NCBI GenBank assembly: GCA_029961685.1
Contig: JARWKL010000010.1
Location: 22,294,067 to 22,358,066, forward strand
Source of the DNA: Aristolochia californica
Lineage: Eukaryota > Streptophyta > Magnoliopsida > Piperales > Aristolochiaceae
Reading direction: 5' to 3'
DNA length: 64,000 nucleotides
Shown piece by piece: positions 22,741 to 33,239 of the stretch. A program made the translations under genes and the position numbers. Position 1 is the stretch's first letter. The number at the start of each line of letters is the position of its first letter. The notes under the pieces were generated by a model that saw only the letters and a list, made by a program, of their open reading frames with translations, did no database searches and had not been told where the DNA came from.

Positions 22741-23162
22741 CGGTTAAGAAACCAAACAACAAGTTGAACTATCACCTACTCCAAACTGGCAACTTTTGTT
22801 TCGACATTAACAGCCCTTGTGTGATCTGCCCCAATAGTTGCCTCGTTGGCAAAATGCAGCATGTCCCCAGTAACCTCTGTAACCTGATTGAGTTGATTCC
22901 TAATTACAGCTGGCTGCCCAAGTTCATCCAGTGGTCCTTCACTTGTCAGTGCATACATTGCTACTATTGCGCTACAAAAAATAAAAAACAATGCAAGAGG
23001 GCGCAATAGTCTTGTCGGCCAATTGGCATTGTGGATGATCGTGTAGCATATCAACCAAACTATGTTGGAGGTTTGACTTGGCAGCAGCAATGTTGCGGAA
23101 TTGGGCTGAGAAGTTTGTGCAAAGACCACCCAGTGAGGTATAGAAATTTGTGTTCCATTTTT
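22741..23162 (-). pseudogene. Unidentified coding-like segment in gypsy-K
   Basis: The long minus-strand frame (within 22776-23213) continues past the reductase match into sequence I do not recognise. It includes SEGPLDELGQPAVIRNQLNQ and GADHTRAVNVETK. Frameshifts are likely, because a second frame gives an equally protein-like NFSAQFRNIAAAKSNLQHS. It may be a further captured exon or altered gag/pol. No function is assigned. Confidence 0.4.
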
Positions 23163-23325
23163 AGACAAAACATTCATCAGTTTGCCCATTATCATGTTGG
23201 CCACAAGCTTCATTTTAGCTTCATTTTAGCTCCATTAGCATCCTCCCCAAAATAGAAAGAGTTCTTCCCCATGACATTGCATGCAGGAACTACTTCCTCA
23301 AACAATGCCTTCTCCGCAGCAGAAA
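23163..23325 (-). pseudogene. Captured fragment of glyoxylate/succinic semialdehyde reductase
   Basis: About 50 codons match the middle of plant GLYR-type NADPH reductases, of the 3-hydroxyisobutyrate dehydrogenase superfamily. These reduce glyoxylate and succinic semialdehyde. Diagnostic strings are KALFEEVVPACNVMGK and NGAKMKL followed by NMIMGKLMN. In this superfamily the Lys of the GAKMKL/NMIMG helix is the catalytic lysine region. A 10-bp duplication (gctaaaatga, about 23208-23230) shifts the frame in the middle. The fragment joins the thiolase piece directly, and no Rossmann (NADP-binding) domain is present. It is far too short to function. Confidence 0.75.
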
Positions 23326-23968
23326 TTGCAACAGGTGGACTTATGCCCATTACAGAAAGGTTCACACCAACAGCAGTAAAATTCCTGAATACACCAAGAA
23401 TTGGTAATGTTTTCTACTTTGCAACTGATCTTCTCATAAAGAGGATTGCACAAGCACCATCACTTACTTGGCTCGAGTTACCAACAGTGGTCGTGCCATC
23501 CTTCTTGAAAATAGTCATCAGCTTTGCCCGATCGGACACAAATGCATTATATCGGCAGCCATCATCCACAGAAAGCACAACATTTTTCTCCTCCTGATTT
23601 TTAGTGTCAATGATCTTTGTAGCCTCTGATACAGTTGTTGTAGCAGCTTGCTTATGGGAGAGAATAGCAATGTGGTCTTGCTCCTGCCTGGTGACACCAA
23701 TTTGATGAGGAACATATTCAGAAGTAATACCCAAAGGAAGAAAATCTGGAGCTTGCTAGAAATTCTTTATCTCAGGGTGGAATAAGCCTTCCCATGCCAT
23801 AGGATTTGCAGTCATCAAATCTAATCCAGCTCCAAGTCCTATGTCTTCAAAGCCAGCTTGTATAGCTGCAGCAACAGCAGTAACAACCTGAAGGCTAGAA
23901 GAACCATGCTATTTCACAGTTCTGATTGGCACCATTTCTGGAAAACCAGCATAGAATGCTTGCATCCT
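23306..23968 (-). pseudogene. Captured fragment of peroxisomal 3-ketoacyl-CoA thiolase
   Basis: About 220 codons on the minus strand match plant KAT-type thiolase, which cleaves 3-ketoacyl-CoA in peroxisomal beta-oxidation. Diagnostic strings are AFYAGFPEMVPIRTV, NPMAWEG, GVTRQEQD, SVDDGCRYN, FKKDGTTTVGNSSQVSDGA and LPILGVFRNFTAVGV. Three in-frame stops occur (near 23895, 23757 and 23415). At the catalytic cysteine position (normally QCSSGLQ) it reads HGSSSLQ, so the nucleophile is gone. Plant KAT genes have many introns, and no intron interrupts this stretch. The N-terminal targeting part and the C-terminal catalytic His/Cys are missing. It fuses to the reductase fragment around 23306-23325. 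Confidence 0.88.
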
Positions 23969-24480
23969 ACAAACACGCTTTTATGGACTCCATAGCATCA
24001 CGAGTTATCCACAGGCATAGGAATTAAATTATGTCAATTTACTTTTAATGTAATTTCATTTGGTTTGGTTTGGTTTGGTTTAGATGTAATATGGCATGAA
24101 CCAATTGACCCATGGGTCCATTTTGTATTTCCGTCCTCAACCCTATTTATGGGGACGTCAAGGTGAAGGAAAGTAAGTATTGAGAAATTAGAATTAAACA
24201 TGTCAGATTCTCCCTCAGAGGTCTAGGTCGAATTCTCCCTCTGAGGTCTAGGTCGAGCTTCCTTCAAAGCTCAATCATTTCATTCCTATTTCCATCATTC
24301 CATTTTCAAAAAACAAGAAACCCCATCCAGCGTCAAGATTCAATATGGAGGGAAGAGAGGAAAGAAGGGTGACTCGATCCATGGCTAGAGAAGAACCTAA
24401 CACCCGCATGCCAACATGGGATGGAAAACCAACAGCATCGTCTAACATGACGATCCAACCCCAAAACTAAGGCTGTCAAA
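23969..24480 (+). repeat. LTR-like/leader sequence inside gypsy-K
   Basis: It contains (GGTTT)n at about 24060-24080, a TATTTATGGGG TATA-like string (24140-24150), and a 26-bp direct repeat ctccct(c/t)agaggtctaggtcga (24205-24256). The string GTGACTCGATCCATGG (24368-24383) also lies just before the T2 primer site at 37147-37162. This suggests a piece of LTR and leader from another retroelement, in the opposite orientation to gypsy-K. No coding frame is supported. Confidence 0.45.
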
Positions 24481-25029
24481 ACCAAAAACAATTCTGGAGC
24501 ATTTGCGCAATTACAGCCAAAGAGTTATTTAGATTTCCAGAATTAACAGTACCTATTTCATGCTGCACTACCACTATTTTCAGCATTGGTTTCTACACTG
24601 TCACAACAACTCTATTTTCTTGGTTGTCTGGCAGCACTGTTTTCTGCACTGGCACAACAGGCATCATTTGGTGGAAGAACCCATTAGCCTCTTCATGTGG
24701 CCTGTTAGGTGCATACCCTACTGTACTAAGAACAGCCACCCTGCAGTCACAGGTTTCATCCATTGGAGCCCATCCAAGTTCATCATATTGGCCAGCATGT
24801 TGCATACATAATATATAAACAATAGCTTTTAGTAATCCACTGTTGTCACTGAATAATCTTAAAAATGCAGAGTACTTCTCATTACAAAAATCCAATTCCA
24901 TATCCACATAACGGGCTGCTGAACTTTGCGGGTTTAACTTCTGCACACAAGCCCCATTGCCAACAGGTTGGAAATAGAATTTGAAATCCCTTGGAAGGTC
25001 AAGTGCTAGAACAATAGGTGGAACTCTGC
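24481..25029 (-). pseudogene. Unidentified coding-like segment in gypsy-K
   Basis: One minus-strand frame of more than 150 codons runs from the xylulokinase match towards 24593 and beyond. It includes ARYVDMELDFCNEKYSAFL, GWAPMDETCDC and APNRPHEEANGFFHQ. It is protein-like in composition and has no stop between about 24593 and 25060. I do not recognise it, and it does not resemble gypsy gag or pol. A fourth captured host gene is possible. Confidence 0.45.
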
Positions 25030-25660
<631 letters not shown>

Positions 25661-25905
25661 TCCTTTGTCTTGAAATGTGGTAAATCCTTTTTATAAGTTT
25701 TAATTTGTTACTGTTGTGCCCCTTTCTGTACTGCAATAGCAGTAGCAAGTCAAAAATTCATCAGACTGTTCAAACCAACGGTGTCTCCAGGTTTTCCCAC
25801 CTTGGCTACCATCTCATTTCCATAACTCTCACTTAGTTGAAGAATTTTTACAAATAGCGGTCGAGCAGCATATATGGAACCAACAAAATTAAGCACAACA
25901 ATTTT
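25661..25905 (-). pseudogene. Unidentified coding-like segment upstream of the xylulokinase piece
   Basis: The minus strand reads a protein-like stretch including SESYGNEMVAKVGKPGDTVG and LATAIAVQKGAQ, with one stop. I cannot name it. It lies between the gag relic and the xylulokinase fragment and could be another captured piece. Confidence 0.35.
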
Positions 25906-26039
25906 AAATTGACTATGAATAGACACATTGGTGTTGTTCTCATAAAAAATAAAAAAAAATCATCACCTATAGAATTTTTTTTACCATTCCTGGAATCCCA
26001 AAAAAATTCCCATCTTGCATTTCAAACCCAAAAATCGGA

Positions 26040-26844
26040 ATTCCATAAAACTGGCTTTGTTTCTCTACTTCACGGAACAGAAAACCCTCAGCCCCAAAAT
26101 TCGAGCAGCGCTGTTGCTACTTCGGCCATTTGAACCCATTATCCATAGGGAAGAATCATTTTGACATACAAATCGAGAGCATTTCAGAAACATACCCCAA
26201 AATGTCGTGAATTCAGTTTCCTGCTGGGCTGCCAAGAGCGAGATTGAGAGGGAGAGTCTTGAAGCCAAAGCCCACCGGACCTTTTTCCGATGTAGCCTCC
26301 CCTTTTTTCGATGGCAAACAACAGTCACACGTTGCTTTTCCACTCGGTGAAGCTTAGCGAAGTTAGGGAGACATTTTTTTGAGACAGAGGTATCTTGGAA
26401 AATCTCTGGAATTGTTTTCCTCTACTGTTCGGGAAGACATTTTTCTTCCCGTGAGAAGGGATTTTTTGAGGTCAAACCCAAATCCGCCATTACTGTCAGG
26501 TTTTTGGCAGAATACCCGTTCAATTTTGGATTTCCAGGGGCTCGGGACTATTGCACTGGATTGCCTTGCTCGGAGATTGTGAAATTTTCTGACCCGTGGC
26601 CCCGTTCGTGACAACACCTGCTGCTTTGCATTCTATGAATTTTTCTTGCTCAAAGATTTTAGGTCTTATGACCTTCTTTTCTGTAGCAGTGAGTTTCTCC
26701 CTTGCAGAAATTTTAATGGAAGATTCACGCCATGCTGCTTCCAAAGCTGAACACTTTGGGCATATTTCTTCCAATAGATCACGCATGGCAATCCATTTTT
26801 CTCGGGATGAAGAATCGCACATTGTGTTCCCACTCTGATACCAG
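26040..26844 (-). pseudogene. gypsy-K gag N-terminus and primer site
   Basis: The minus-strand frame 26520-26822 begins MCDSSSREKWIAMRDLLEE and includes ESSIKISAREKLTATEKK and IFEQEKFIEC, similar in layout to gypsy gag N-termini. Downstream frames (26363-26617, 26065-26343) are broken. The primer site is at about 26831-26844 (CACTCTGATACCAG in plus orientation), immediately before the 5' LTR. Confidence 0.55.
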
Positions 26845-26845
26845 T

Positions 26846-27251
26846 TGTTACGATCCAGGATCTAACACAATGATTCTTAAAGAAGAAGAAGAAAAGAGAA
26901 GAAAATCAAGCCGAATGGAAGCTTGAAAACCCTAGGTTCTTTGAGGAGAACGCACACCCCTGAGCTCATTGAGGAGAACACCACTGAGCATGTTTACTCT
27001 AAATCAATGCTTGCCCTTTTTCTCATTACTCTTACCCCTTAAATAGGGTTCACCCTTACAAGGTTCAAAATAAAATATTACAAAAATGCCCCTATGGCAT
27101 ATTAATTCTTTAACTGAAATAAAATAAAGTAAAGTAAATAAAAACAATTAATTAGACTCTAAATAACTTAGCTATGTTATTGCATGGTAAAGTAAATAAA
27201 AACAATTAATTAGACTCTAAATAACTTAGCTATGTTATTGCATGCATAACA
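26846..27251 (-). repeat. gypsy-K 5' LTR with internal duplication
   Basis: 406 bp. It is longer than the 3' LTR because a unit of about 57 bp (AAAGTAAATAAAAACAATTA...GTTATTGCATG) is duplicated in tandem at about 27130-27243. Ends are TGTTACGATC and CATAACA. Confidence 0.88.
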
Positions 27252-27821
27252 CTCTTTAAAGAGTGTTCTAAAATACCAATGATATTTAAATCTTTTCATG
27301 CTATGGTACTCACTCAGTTTGGTCAGAAAATTAAAATCCTCCAGTCTGATAATGCCAAAGAATACACCTCCAAAGACCTTGACACATTTTGTCAAGAAAA
27401 TGCCTTTATTCATCAAAAATCATGTGCCTACACCCCTCAACAAAATGGTTTAGCCAAGCGGAAGAATCATCAGATTCTTGAGGTAGCTCGAGGTTTACTA
27501 TATTCCATTAAAGTTCCCTACTTTTATTGGCCACATGCAATCCTTACCACTTGTTTTCTTATAAATCGGTTTCCATATTCTATTCTTGGTAATAAATCCC
27601 CTTACTCTCTATTATTTCCCAATGATGATCCCTTTTCACTGCCCTTGAGAGTCTTCGGGTGTCAATGTTTTGTCCATATCTCTTCCCCTAAACATAGTAA
27701 ACTTGATCCCAAATCTATCAAGTGTATCTTTTTAGGATACTCTCGCACACAAAAGAGTATTGTTTGCTATAACCCCACTCTTCAGCGTTTACTCGCATCT
27801 AGGGATGTCACATTATTTTAA
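27252..27821 (+). pseudogene. copia-C integrase, second part
   Basis: Continues the integrase interrupted at 18930. The 27279-27821 frame has ILQSDNAKEY (second catalytic Asp), CAYTPQQNGLAKRKNHQ, YFYWPHAILTTCFLINR, RVFGCQCFVH and KCIFLGYSRTQK, the normal order. In the third catalytic position the family has Glu (NGxAERKNR). This copy has Lys, so the integrase would be inactive even without the insertion. Confidence 0.88.
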
Positions 27822-28243
27822 GAATCTCCATTTTATTCTGACAATCTCCTCGAGGTTTATCTTCGATACCAGAGTCTCCTCAACTAGTTGTGCCCCGTGC
27901 TATAGACAATACTCAACCCCCTGACACTCTGGCTGATACCACACCTACTCAGTTTACGGATCCCACCAAAGTAAGTCCATCTTCTCCAAAAACATTTTGC
28001 CCACAATATGATACTCGTGCTATTGCCCTCAGAAAATCACCCCAATCATGCACCATGCCCTCCACTTCTCATCCCATAAAAAATTGTGTGTCTCATCATC
28101 GCATGTCTCTTGTATGTTGTCAATTTCTCTTTATTATTTCTTCCATTTCTATACCACAGTCCTATCAGGAGACTCTCACACATCCAAGATGGAAGGTGGC
28201 CATGGATGAAGAAATGTAGGCTCTTTATGAAAATTAGATATGG
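27822..28243 (+). pseudogene. copia-C integrase-RT linker
   Basis: Pro/Ser/Thr-rich linker coding typical of copia Pol (SPSSPKTFCPQYDTRA, TLTHPRWKVAMDEEM), with stops at 27819-27821 and about 28217-28240. The HPRWKVAMDEEM string marks the entry to the RT domain. Confidence 0.75.
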
Positions 28244-28865
28244 GTGTTTACTATGAAATACAATCCGGATGCATGCATGGTTCAGCTAAAGGCTCGCCTT
28301 GTTGCGAAAGGCTATACACAATGCTATGGCATTGATTATGAGAAAACCTTCTCTCCAGTGGCAAAAATGAATTCGGTACATGTATTATTTTATCTAGCCG
28401 CTAACTCTTCTTGGCAGATCTATCAACTCAATGACAAAAATGCTATTTTGAATGGGGATATAAAAGAAGAAATTTATATGCAGCAACCACTTGGGTATGC
28501 GGTTGAGGGGGAGTCCTTATGCTGACTACAAAAATCTTTTTATGGTTTGAAACAGTCTCCTCGTGCATGGTATAAAAAAATTAGCCAAGCACTTATACAG
28601 GTCGGATTTTATATATGCTTTGGAGATCACTCCGTATTTATTAAAGACACACAGAAGGGAAAAGTTATTCCAACAATATAAGATTATTATAACCGGTAGT
28701 GATCCCGAAGACATCCAGAAAACTAAAGAAATGATATATGCTGAATTCAAGACAATGGATCTCGGGCTGCTCAAATATTTTCTAGGTATTGAAGTACTAC
28801 AATCCACACATGGAATTATATTATCTCAAAGGAAGTATGTCCTTGACCTACTGGAGGAGACCTAA
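28244..28865 (+). pseudogene. copia-C reverse transcriptase
   Basis: Copia RT in two frames. The first (28244-28525) has ARLVAKGYTQCYGIDYEKTFSPVAKM and NDKNAILNGDIKEEIYM. The second (28563-28865) has GLLKYFLGIEVLQS and SQRKYVLDLL. The catalytic YVDD motif is missing: comparison with copia-C2 at 30650 shows a small deletion near 28679, between KGKVIPTI and the IITGSD equivalent. A stop at 28523-28525 adds to the damage. Confidence 0.85.
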
Positions 28866-29634
28866 ATGATAGGATGTAGACCAGAAGAAACTCTTATGGA
28901 TCCAAATACAAAATTATGTGTAGGTACGGGAGAAGAGGAAGATACCGGAAAATATCAAATATTGGTAGGAAAACTTATTTACCTCTGTGTAACAAGGCCG
29001 AATACTTCATATGCAGTCAGTGTGGTAAGTCAATATATGCACAACCCACAACTAAGTCATTGGAAAGCATTAGAAAGGATATTGCGATATCTGAAAGGAG
29101 CACCAAAAAGAGGGCTTCTTTATAAAAATGATGGTCACTTCAACATCAAAAGATTCTCAAATGCGGACTGGCTCAGATCCCCAGATGACAGAAAATCTAC
29201 TTCGGGATATTGTACGATGGTTGGAGGGAACTTGGTTACATGGAGAAGCAAGAAATAGAACATAGTTGCACAGTCCAGTGCAGAAGCAGAGTACAGAGCC
29301 ATGGCACACATGATCAGTGAACTCCTATGGATCAGGTCTCTTCTTATTGAATTGGGATTCTACAAAGAAGCTCTTATGGTCCTATTTTACAATTATCATG
29401 CCATAATACACATCACATCGAATCCAATCTTTCATGAGAGAACAAATCATAGTGAAATAGAATGCCACTTCATCCAAGAAAAATTCACAACAGGCATCTT
29501 ATCTCTCAATCATATATCTTCTCAGAACCAGGTTGTAGATATTCTCACCAAACTAGTCTCTCAAAAAATTTTGTCCACCATCTGCAGCAAGCTAGGCATC
29601 TACGATGTTTTCTCACCCCCAACTTGAGGGGGAG
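28866..29634 (+). pseudogene. copia-C RNase H and polypurine tract
   Basis: Frames 28866-29258 and 29301-29627 encode the connection and RNase H: HWKALERILRYLKGA, NADWLRSPDDRKSTSGYCTMVGGNLVTW, SSAEAEYRAMA (catalytic Glu), then HSEIECHFIQEK and VVDILTKLV. It ends ICSKLGIYDVFSPPT. A stop lies at 29257. The last codons overlap the start of the polypurine tract ACTTGAGGGGGAG (29622-29634). The same terminal codons and tract close the non-coding N1 elements. Confidence 0.88.
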
Positions 29635-30145
29635 TGTTACAATATGGGACCCACCATGAGGACATGAGAAGCCAAGAGAAGTAAGCACACAAGCTGGCAC
29701 GAGTTGGCAGAATTGAAGATCTAGTGGGACCCAAAAAAGATATCACGAGTTGGTATCTTTGACACAGGAGCTAGAAGATTATGAGGGACCCACAAAATAT
29801 ATTACACAAGTTGGCAAATCCAGCTAAGAGATCACGTCCTTATGGAGGACATAGAATTTAAGTAAGTCACAAATTAAGTTCTAAATTGAGTTGAATAATA
29901 TTAGGAAAGTGTACATAATTCTATCACTCCTCCACTATAAATAGAGGAGCTTGTATTCATAATAAATCATCAAGGCAAGGAGTTCTCTCCTCTCCCTCTC
30001 TCGTGTAGAGCTTCTTCTTCTCCCTCCTCTTCTTCTTTTTCTTCTTGTTTCACCTCTACCTGAGAGCACTCTTTCTTCTTCTTGGTTTTTCCCTTCTCTC
30101 TCTCACCTTGCTGGAGATATTATTTATGGGGTCCTAAATTCAACA
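29635..30145 (+). repeat. copia-C 3' LTR
   Basis: 511 bp, TGTTACAATATGGGACCC to CCTAAATTCAACA. U3 carries several CACGAGTTGG-type motifs shared with N-family LTRs. CACTATAAATAGAGGAG (about 29930-29950) is the probable TATA region. Pyrimidine-rich U5 follows. Confidence 0.9.
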
Positions 30146-30286
30146 ACAAAAATAACAATCAATATATCATGGATCGGAAGGGGGTTCTGTCCCCACACCC
30201 TCAGGAGAGGGAGGAAGGGAGGGAGGGCGGGGTGGGGGGTGGGGGGGGGGGGGGGGGGGCTTCTTTCGCCTTCGACGACCTTATCA
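30146..30286. other. G-rich junction sequence
   Basis: Between copia-C and copia-C2. A purine-rich stretch (30195-30260) ends in a run of 19 G (30241-30259), extended upstream by GGTGGGGGGTGGGG. No gene is seen. Such runs are often unstable in assembly. Confidence 0.6.
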
Positions 30287-31384
30287 GGAAGGTCGATCCA
30301 TGACCAACTCAGTGTAAGGCGTTAATTAGGCTCCACAACTTAACAAACCTTTTCTCTAGTGACCAAATTAAACTTGGTACGTATCTTATTATCCCTAGCT
30401 GCTAATTTTTCCTGGCGGTATATCAAATTGATGTGAAGAATTCTTTCCTCAATGGGGACATATAGTAAGGAACTCATGAGGGGGAGTCGGTATGTAAATT
30501 GAAGAAATCCCTCTATGGTCTGAAACAATCTCATCGGGCATGGTTTGATAAATTTACCCAAGCACCGATACGGGCCGGATTTGAAAGATTGATTTGTAGA
30601 TCACTTCATATTTCTTAAAAACACACTTAAAGGGAACGTGCTTTTGGGCATTTATGTTGATGATATTATCTTAACCGGTAGTGATCTCGAGGATATTCCG
30701 AAAATCAAGGAAAAGATATGTGAAGAGCTCACAAGAAAATATCTTGGACTACTTAAATACTTTCTGGGTATTAAAGTACTATAGTCCAAACCTAGGATTA
30801 TACTTTCTCAAATGATGTATGTCATTGATCTACTGGAAGGTCAATCCATGACCAACTCAGTGTAAGACGTTAATTTGGCTCCACAACTTAACAAACCTTT
30901 TCTCTAGTGACCAAATTAAAATTGGTTCGTATCTTATTATCCCTAGCTACTAATTTTTCCTGGCGGTATATCAACTTGATGTGAAGAATTCTTTCCTTAA
31001 TTGGGACATATAGTAAGTAACTCATGAGGGGGAGTCGGTATGTCAATTGAAGAAATCCCTCTATGGTCTGAAACAGTCTCATCGGGCATGGTTTGATAAA
31101 TTTAACCAAGCACAGATACGGGCCGGATTTGAAAGATTGATTTGTAGATCACTTCATATTTCTTAAAAACACACTTAAAGGGAACGTGCTTTTGGGCATT
31201 TATGTTGATGATATTATCTTAACCGGTAGTGATCTTGAGGATATTCCGAAAATCAAGGAAAAGATATGTGAAGAGCTCACAAGAAAATATCTTGGACTAC
31301 TTAAATACTTTCTGGGTATTAAAGTACTATAGTCCAAACATAGGATTATACTTTCTCAAATGATGTATGTCATTGATCTACTGG
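30287..31384 (+). pseudogene. copia-C2 RT with a 548-bp tandem duplication
   Basis: Two near-identical units, 30287-30834 and 30835-31384, each start GGAAGGTC(G/A)ATCCATGACC and end GTCATTGATCTACTGGA. Each contains RT coding: a VTKLNLVRILLSLAAN-like segment, a V(K)NSFLNGDI-like segment, and a reading of IYVDDIILTGSD with YVDD intact (about 30654 and 31202). Frameshifts and stops are frequent. The few differences between units indicate a fairly recent duplication. Confidence 0.85.
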
Positions 31385-32161
31385 AGGAGACAGAAATGAT
31401 GGGGTGTAGACTAGCAAAAACTCCTTTAATTCAAATAAAAATTTATCTCCAGGCACTGGAAAAGATGTGGATATTGGAAAATATCAAATACTTGTGGGAA
31501 AACTCGTTTTTCTTTGTGTAGAAAGGTTGGAAATATCATATGCAGTAAGTGTAGTGAATCAATACATGCACAAAGCACAACTTACTCATTGGAAAGCACT
31601 GGAAAGAATATTGTGATAATTGAAAGGAGCTCTAGGAAGAGGGCTTCTCTATAAGAACCATGGTCACTTCAATATAGAAGGGTTCTTAGATACAGACAGA
31701 GTCGGATCCCCGGGTGACAGAAAATCTACTTCGGAATATTGTATAATGGTTGGAGGGAACTTGGTTACATGGAAAAGCAAGAACCAAAATGTAATTGCAA
31801 GGTCTAGTGTAGAAGTAGAATACAGGGCCATGGCACACATAGTTAGTGAGCTTATATGGATTAGGTAACTTCTCATTGAAATGGGATTCTATAAAGAAAC
31901 CCATATGGATCTACATTGCTATACTCAAGTGGCAATTAATATCACCTCAAATTCTATATTCCATAAAAGAACGAGGCACATTGAAGTGGACTGCCACTTT
32001 ATATAAGAAAATTCCAAGCCGGCATATTATCTCTCAAACATATCTCCACACAAGAACAATTTGTAGACATTCTCACCAAACCAATCACTCGTAAAATCTT
32101 TCCAGCATTTTTAGCCAGTTGGGCATCTATGATGTTTTTTCACACCCAACTTGAGGGAGAG
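31385..32161 (+). pseudogene. copia-C2 RNase H and polypurine tract
   Basis: Broken frames match the RNase H of copia-C: GRGLLYKNHGHFNIEGFLDTD, DRKSTSEYCIMVGGNLVTW, SSVEVEYRAMAH (the catalytic Glu is Val in AEAEYRA, here VEVEYRA), then a degraded terminal region ending at the tract ACTTGAGGGAGAG (32149-32161). Confidence 0.82.
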
Positions 32162-32618
32162 TATTAGAAGGTGGGACCAAACCGTCCATGCCACACGAGG
32201 TGCCATGATGAGTTACCAAAGGTGATCTGATGAGTCATCACACAAGGCAGAATCTTCATGTGGTGTCATCACATGAGGTGGAAGAATTGGTATTTTTCCT
32301 TGATTAATGTAATTGATTGATGTAATTTATCTTCCCTGATTGATGTAATTAGGGATCCAAATTGATTGAGGAGTTTCCCTAAATGTGTAATGGAAAAATT
32401 ATAAATAATAGTTTTGGTTGAAGGGTTTCAATCAAGCTCACTTCTTCTCATTTTGTGGAAGAATCTACCTCCTAGCCTAAAGTCTCTCTTCTGCCTTTTC
32501 TCTTCTCTCCTCTCTACTTGAGCTCTCTCTCTTTTCTCTTTTCTTCTCTTCTCCCTTCTCTCTCTTCTCCCTCTCTCATCTTGCTCAAGGTTCTAAGCAT
32601 GGGGTCCTAAATTCAACA
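32162..32618 (+). repeat. copia-C2 3' LTR
   Basis: 457 bp, TATTAGAAGGTGGG (mutated from TGTTA) to TCCTAAATTCAACA. U3 differs from copia-C but keeps TCATCACATGAGGTGG-type motifs. U5 is strongly CT-rich. Confidence 0.82.
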
Positions 32619-32630
32619 AGAAGGTGAAAA

Positions 32631-32663
32631 GGAGGATTAGGTTAAGTGACGTCCTAATCCTCC
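32631..32663. other. Perfect 11-bp inverted repeat
   Basis: GGAGGATTAGG (32631-32641) and CCTAATCCTCC (32653-32663) with an 11-bp loop. It lies just before the copia-S relic and next to a CCCCCTCAA string resembling a polypurine complement. It could fold into a stable hairpin. Confidence 0.7.
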
Positions 32664-32699
32664 CCCTCAATGTATTTATATTAATAAGAGAAAAATAAT

Positions 32700-33010
32700 T
32701 ACATCATGCCACTGTACTTTGATCTTAACTTCCAATAGATAGTGCAACCGAATATTTTTTCTTGGAAAACAAAGAGACAAGCATATTTTCACATAATTGG
32801 CAGCTACCACAAGTACTCTTTCTATCAATTTTGAAACCGGAAAATCAACATCCCAATAACTGACAAGATCAATGGCTAAAGAGTTTTGAGTACCAAAGAC
32901 CTAAGTTGTATCCCAAGTAGATAACGAAAAATTCTTTTCACTACCACTAAGTGAGATTTCTAGGATCGGATTGATATCTAGCACATAGGCACACTGAGAA
33001 CATTATATCC
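32700..33010 (-). pseudogene. copia-S RNase H relic
   Basis: On the minus strand, broken frames give strings comparable with copia RNase H: CARYQSDPRN, a WYPKNS-like piece, and LAIDLVSYWDVDFP (LVSYSDADFAG in active elements). Several frameshifts. It is the downstream part of the copia whose RT lies at 33240-33495 and 36007-36310. Confidence 0.6.
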
Positions 33011-33239
33011 GGTCTAGTGGCTAAAAGGTATAATAGGGATCCTATTATACTTCTATAAAGTTTTTAATTTATGGCCCTACCGGAGTTTTCCGAGTCAAGT
33101 TTAAAGGACGAACTCATGGGCGTGCTAATTCACTTAAAAAGTTTTATGTTGAATCTCTTAATCAATTCCTTAGTGTATTTGGATTGATTTATGAATGTAC
33201 CATTTATGAATGTACCATTTTTGGTTTGTGTTACTCAAA
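33011..33239. other. Unassigned stretch within copia-S
   Basis: About 230 bp with no recognisable coding match. A direct repeat TTTATGAATGTACCAT occurs twice (about 33188-33220). Confidence 0.4.

Larger units (their letters stand above)
30287..32618 (+). mobile_element. copia-C2: 3' half of a second copia-C copy
   Basis: Truncated plus-strand copy that starts within the RT region and runs through RNase H to a 3' LTR (32162-32618). The RT segment is present twice in tandem. No gag, protease, integrase or 5' LTR is present. It lies 140 bp after copia-C. Confidence 0.82.
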
